Shown one piece after another: positions 13,240 through 15,862 of a stretch of DNA of 15,862 bases. The position numbers and the translations under genes were made by a program. The DNA is taken from the NCBI GenBank assembly GCA_964562985.1, contig CAZLWE010000071.1, positions 1-15,862 of the forward strand. Direction: 5' to 3'. Origin of the DNA: SHLQ01 sp964562985. GTDB lineage: Bacteria; Actinomycetota; Acidimicrobiia; Acidimicrobiales; SHLQ01. Every line of letters begins with the position of its first letter. Within the stretch, counting starts at the first letter, position 1. A model generated the notes under the pieces. The model did not search any database. It saw only the letters and a program-made list of their open reading frames with translations, and had not been told where the DNA came from.

Positions 13240-14333
13240 CTACCCGACCGTGACGATGGCCTCTCCGGTCACGGGATCGACGCTGATGATAATTGTTGGG
13301 CCATTGTTTTCAGATGGTGGCCCCGGCCGTTCCTCACATTTGATGAACATGCTTGTCTCTTCGTCGGGATCATCAAGGCAGGAATCAGCCCCGCCGCCGC
13401 CGTTTGTAGGTGTCTACGCCGAACCCTCCGTTGGGGATGTCTGGACGAGTACCACCGACGAGGTTGTCGTCGCCGTCGCCACCCAAGATCAGATCTGCTT
13501 TTTGGCCGCCTCGGAGTTCGTCGTTACCGGCACCGCCTTCGAGCGTGTCGGTGCCCTCGTTGCCTCGGAGGTCGGCAGCGCCGTTGCCGCCCATGAGTAC
13601 ATCCTTGCCTTTACCGCCGGACACAAAGTCAGCGCCGCCTTCACCGTGGACGATGTCGAGGCCCTGACCGGCAAAGACATTGTCGGCACCCGGACCAGCG
13701 AAGACGACGTCGGCGCCGAACCCGGCGTTGATTGTGTCGTTGCCACCGAGCCCACAGATGGAGTCCCTGCCGTCGCCAGCGTTGATCACATCGTCGCCGT
13801 CGGTCCCAAGAATTACATCGTCCCCATCGGTTGGCCGGTCGCCAGCAGCGATATCGACCGTGATGCCGAGTCCGTTACAGCTGACTCCATCGTTAAAGAC
13901 CAACGCCACACCAGCACCGCGGACGTCACCTACATCTTGCGATCTTGCTCCGATCACGCTGACCCTGCCTCGGTGAGGCCGTCGGTGGCCGTGCCCGTGT
14001 TACCTACGACCAACGTGTCGTTGTCGAGCGCTATCGAAAACACGCTCCGTCCTATTGACTCCGGATGAATCGGGAACGTCTGCTGTTCGGTCCATCTTGA
14101 GCGGCTCCTAGTGAAAATGGTTACTGCGCCCTCGTCAGTGTTCGTGAGAACTGCAAGGCTGTCTCCATCCAGGGCCAATTTTCGGCCAAAGAAGGACCGG
14201 CTACCGGTGAGTGTGGCTTCCTGCACCCATGTCGTTCCTGAGCGAGCGTAGATATACACGAGGCCTTGGGACGGATCGCCAATTGCCATCAGGCCGCCAT
14301 CGATGACAAGCGCTTCAGCAAATCCCGTTCGAG
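13240..14333 (-). pseudogene. Remnant of an exported FG-GAP and RTX-repeat protein, with two frameshifts
   Basis: Three pieces in different frames add up to one protein. Piece 1 (14333 to 13954) encodes FG-GAP-like blades: FAEALVIDGGLMAIGDPSQG, VYIYARSGTTWVQEATLTGS, FFGRKLALDGDSLAVLT and DNDTLVVGNTGTATDG, ending at a TGA at 13956-13954. Piece 2 (13957 to 13385) continues as VIGARSQDVGDVRGAGVALV and then about 14 calcium-binding RTX nonapeptides (GGNDTINAG, GGDGDDNLVGG) and ends as DTYKRRRRG. Piece 3, another frame, reads NGGGGADSCLDDPDEETS, then KCEERPGPP and IIISVDPVTGEAIVTVG to a TAG at 13242-13240, a more natural end. The second shift falls in a GCC/GGC-rich run near 13388-13406. There is no signal peptide; the first piece begins right at the stop of the ABC permease, so the 5' half is missing. 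If the indels were assembly errors, pieces 2 and 3 would still lack the N-terminus. Confidence 0.7.
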
Positions 14334-15149
14334 TTAACCGCGGGAGACGCGACCCTGTAGCGCCTTGAGCGACATGGTTTGGCTTATGGCACCGAGGATG
14401 AAGATGGCCAGCAGCGCCTGGCCAATCGCGGTGAAGTCCCAGTCGTCGGTGAGCAGTGAACGCATACCTTCGAGCACATAGGTGATCGGGTTGAATCGGG
14501 CGATCCAGCGCATCCATGGCGTGAGGTTCTCCAGCGGGACCGTAGATGAAGTGAGGAATGCAAACGGGAAGAACAAGATGAAGCTCGACGCCACCGCGCC
14601 AGGGTTCGCTGTCTTGAGCGCGATTGCGTACGGGAACCCAGTGAAGGCCAAACCCCACAGCGCGCCGATCAGGATGAAGACAATTACACCGAGTACCCCG
14701 GTACCGAAGTTGACCCCGACGATAAAGCCGAGGATCACCACGGGGATGCAAAGAAAGATCACGAGCGCGAAGTCAGCCACCATGAGTCCAAGCAACATGG
14801 GCAGCCGTCTCGCCGGGCTAAGAAGCAGTCGGTCGAAGTAACCCTGCTGGATATCGGTGACCAGCCCTGGAGCGCGACTGATACCGGTTACCGCGAAGAT
14901 GATGCCGGTCGGTAGCTGGAAGCTTCGGTAGTTGAAGTCTTCCGTGATAGGGAAGGCTTCGGTGAGGTCTTCGAGCGCGCCGATATTCACGATGTAGAAG
15001 AACGCTGGAATGAACAGCGCTGGGATGAACGACTCCGGCTCACGGGGGATGCTCCGCAGCGCGCGGCCAGCGATCGTGAAGAGGTCACCGAAGAACCCCG
15101 AGGGCCGTGCCCGGACGTCGGAACGGATGGTTTTGGCTGTGGCTGTCAT
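14334..15149 (-). CDS. ABC-2 type transporter permease (DrrB-like)
   Basis: A 271-residue membrane protein with six predicted helices. It starts with a soluble stretch of about 35 residues and the phrase ALRSIPREPESFIPALFIPAFFYIV, continues through PTGIIFAVTGISRAPGLVTD, ends its core with FLTSSTVPLENLTPWMRWIA and RFNPITYVLEGMRSLL, and finishes with one more helix. These are hallmarks of ABC-2 permeases of the daunorubicin-resistance DrrB type and of related drug or lipid exporters. It pairs with the ATPase directly upstream: its ATG overlaps the ATPase stop as ATGA, which suggests coupled translation and a fixed complex stoichiometry. The substrate cannot be read from the sequence. The gene looks intact, but the pseudogene remnant begins directly at its stop codon. 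Confidence 0.9.
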   Translation of the reverse strand: MTATAKTIRSDVRARPSGFFGDLFTIAGRALRSIPREPESFIPALFIPAFFYIVNIGALEDLTEAFPITEDFNYRSFQLPTGIIFAVTGISRAPGLVTDIQQGYFDRLLLSPARRLPMLLGLMVADFALVIFLCIPVVILGFIVGVNFGTGVLGVIVFILIGALWGLAFTGFPYAIALKTANPGAVASSFILFFPFAFLTSSTVPLENLTPWMRWIARFNPITYVLEGMRSLLTDDWDFTAIGQALLAIFILGAISQTMSLKALQGRVSRG

Positions 15150-15862
15150 GCCGATACCTCGATTCGGTCGCCGGTCAGTTCGAGAAACACGTCGTCGAGT
15201 GTTGGGGTGCGAAGGGTGAGCTCGGCGACTTCGGCCCCGATGTTGTCGAGTGCGATTGCCACGGGCGAAACCGCGGCGGCGCCGTTGCTCACCGATACGA
15301 GCAACGACCGCGGCCCCCGCTCCACCTTGTCGACTTCGGACAACGCCTCGAGCGCGGCGACGGCTGGATCGTCATCGGAATTGAGTCGCACCTGCACTAC
15401 ATCGGACCCGACCGAGCGCTTCAGTGCGTCGGGGGTGCCCTCGCCGACGATCTTGCCGTCGTTGATAATGCCGACACGGTCAGCCAATTCATCGGCTTCT
15501 TCGAGGTACTGCGTCGTAAGGAAGATCGTGGTGCCGAACTGGTTGTTGAGCGAGCGCACCTCTTCCCACACTCGGGAACGACTCGTTGGGTCGAGGCCGG
15601 TGGTGGGTTCGTCGAGGAACAAGAGGTCGGGGTTGTGCATGAGCGACGCCGCCAGGTCGAGGCGGCGCTTCATGCCGCCGGAGTACTCGCGGATCCAGCG
15701 GTCGATCGCGTCGAACTCGATTAGCGTCGACAGCTCGTCGATCCGCTGGGCGACTTCTTTCTTGGTCAACCCGTAGAGCGCCCCTTGGAGCTGCAGGATT
15801 TCGCGGCCCGACTGCTTGTCGTCGAGCGACGCGTCCTGCAACGCCGCGCCGATCCGCAGCCG
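15146..15862 (-). CDS. ABC transporter ATP-binding subunit (DrrA-like), 5' end beyond window
   Basis: 238 C-terminal residues of an ABC ATPase; the frame stays open to the window edge, so the N-terminus with the Walker A motif is missing. Visible parts: the Q-loop region with RLRIGAALQDASLDD; the helical domain LQGALYGLTKKEVAQRIDEL; the signature YSGGMKRRLDLAASL; Walker B LLFLDEPTTGLDP; a D-loop Asp; and the switch histidine position in TTIFLTTQYLEEADELADRV, which carries Gln instead of the usual His (TTQYL rather than TTHYL). Gln there is common in the DrrA-type subfamily. The C-terminal extension (about 170-238, VVQVRLNSDDD, TLRTPTLDDVFLELTG) is the regulatory tail typical of DrrA. It works with the permease encoded by the overlapping downstream gene to export an unidentified substrate. 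Confidence 0.93.
   Translation of the reverse strand, partial: RLRIGAALQDASLDDKQSGREILQLQGALYGLTKKEVAQRIDELSTLIEFDAIDRWIREYSGGMKRRLDLAASLMHNPDLLFLDEPTTGLDPTSRSRVWEEVRSLNNQFGTTIFLTTQYLEEADELADRVGIINDGKIVGEGTPDALKRSVGSDVVQVRLNSDDDPAVAALEALSEVDKVERGPRSLLVSVSNGAAAVSPVAIALDNIGAEVAELTLRTPTLDDVFLELTGDRIEVSA

Noticed and set aside
13400..13840. Short regularly spaced direct repeats resembling an array
   Set aside because: They are degenerate 27-base periods that encode RTX nonapeptides, not identical repeats with unique spacers, so not a CRISPR array.
13250..14068. Plus-strand open frame of 272 codons opposite the RTX region
   Set aside because: Its repetitive Val/Ala/Asp content is the antisense of the RTX nonapeptide repeats; the minus strand carries the recognisable GGxGxD motifs.
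14334..14751. Upstream extension of the FG-GAP frame into the permease gene
   Set aside because: The translated part overlapping the permease is Arg/His-rich and shows no FG-GAP pattern, while the permease frame gives a clear ABC-2 protein; the true FG-GAP sequence begins at about 14333.

Overview
The window looks like chromosomal DNA of a high-GC actinobacterium. The best guess is the class Acidimicrobiia (Ilumatobacter-like). That guess is inferred from the Ada-AlkA/ogt pair, the FG-GAP plus RTX protein style, several genes without a clear Shine-Dalgarno, and frequent ATGA overlaps; no rRNA or marker gene is present to prove it. No tRNA, rRNA, CRISPR array or complete insertion sequence was found.

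Layout, left to right. (1) The 3' end of a + strand gene, probably a P-loop ATPase with a C-terminal winged helix, then a secreted acidic lipoprotein (382-1200) whose start codon sits on a perfect 20-bp palindrome, then a 74-residue two-helix membrane protein (1505-1729). A strong hairpin at 1748-1777 separates these from a leftward block. (2) The leftward riboflavin operon ribE-ribBA-ribH (4260 down to 1935). Its genes overlap by 1 to 4 bases, and an FMN riboswitch lies directly upstream; the basal helix of the riboswitch appears to contain the ribE Shine-Dalgarno. ribD is absent from the window. (3) Further leftward genes upstream: malonyl-CoA decarboxylase, a Kbp/YgaU-type BON-LysM protein with an extra alanine-rich helix, a large exported protein of unknown function, and a hemolysin III (PAQR) membrane protein whose promoter predicts a leaderless mRNA. 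(4) A rightward pair, zwf (glucose-6-phosphate dehydrogenase) and a HAD phosphatase. (5) A leftward DNA alkylation repair operon: an Ada-AlkA fusion and ogt, coupled by ATGA. (6) A frameshifted FG-GAP/RTX gene remnant lying immediately behind a leftward ABC-2 exporter (permease plus ATPase); the ATPase runs off the right edge.

The most unusual signal is a 49-bp palindromic element present twice about 0.9 kb apart. One copy lies between the convergent HAD and ogt genes, and each of its arms supplies the stop codon of one gene. The other copy lies in frame inside the Ada-AlkA gene and is translated as a loop insert carrying two SGSDP motifs. This resembles in-frame palindromic elements such as those of Rickettsia, and may be an undescribed element family in this lineage.

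How the genes work together: ribE, ribBA and ribH supply three of the activities needed for riboflavin, under FMN feedback. The Ada-AlkA/ogt pair forms an alkylation response unit. zwf feeds NADPH and the pentose phosphate pathway. The remaining genes are envelope or membrane functions with no evident shared pathway.
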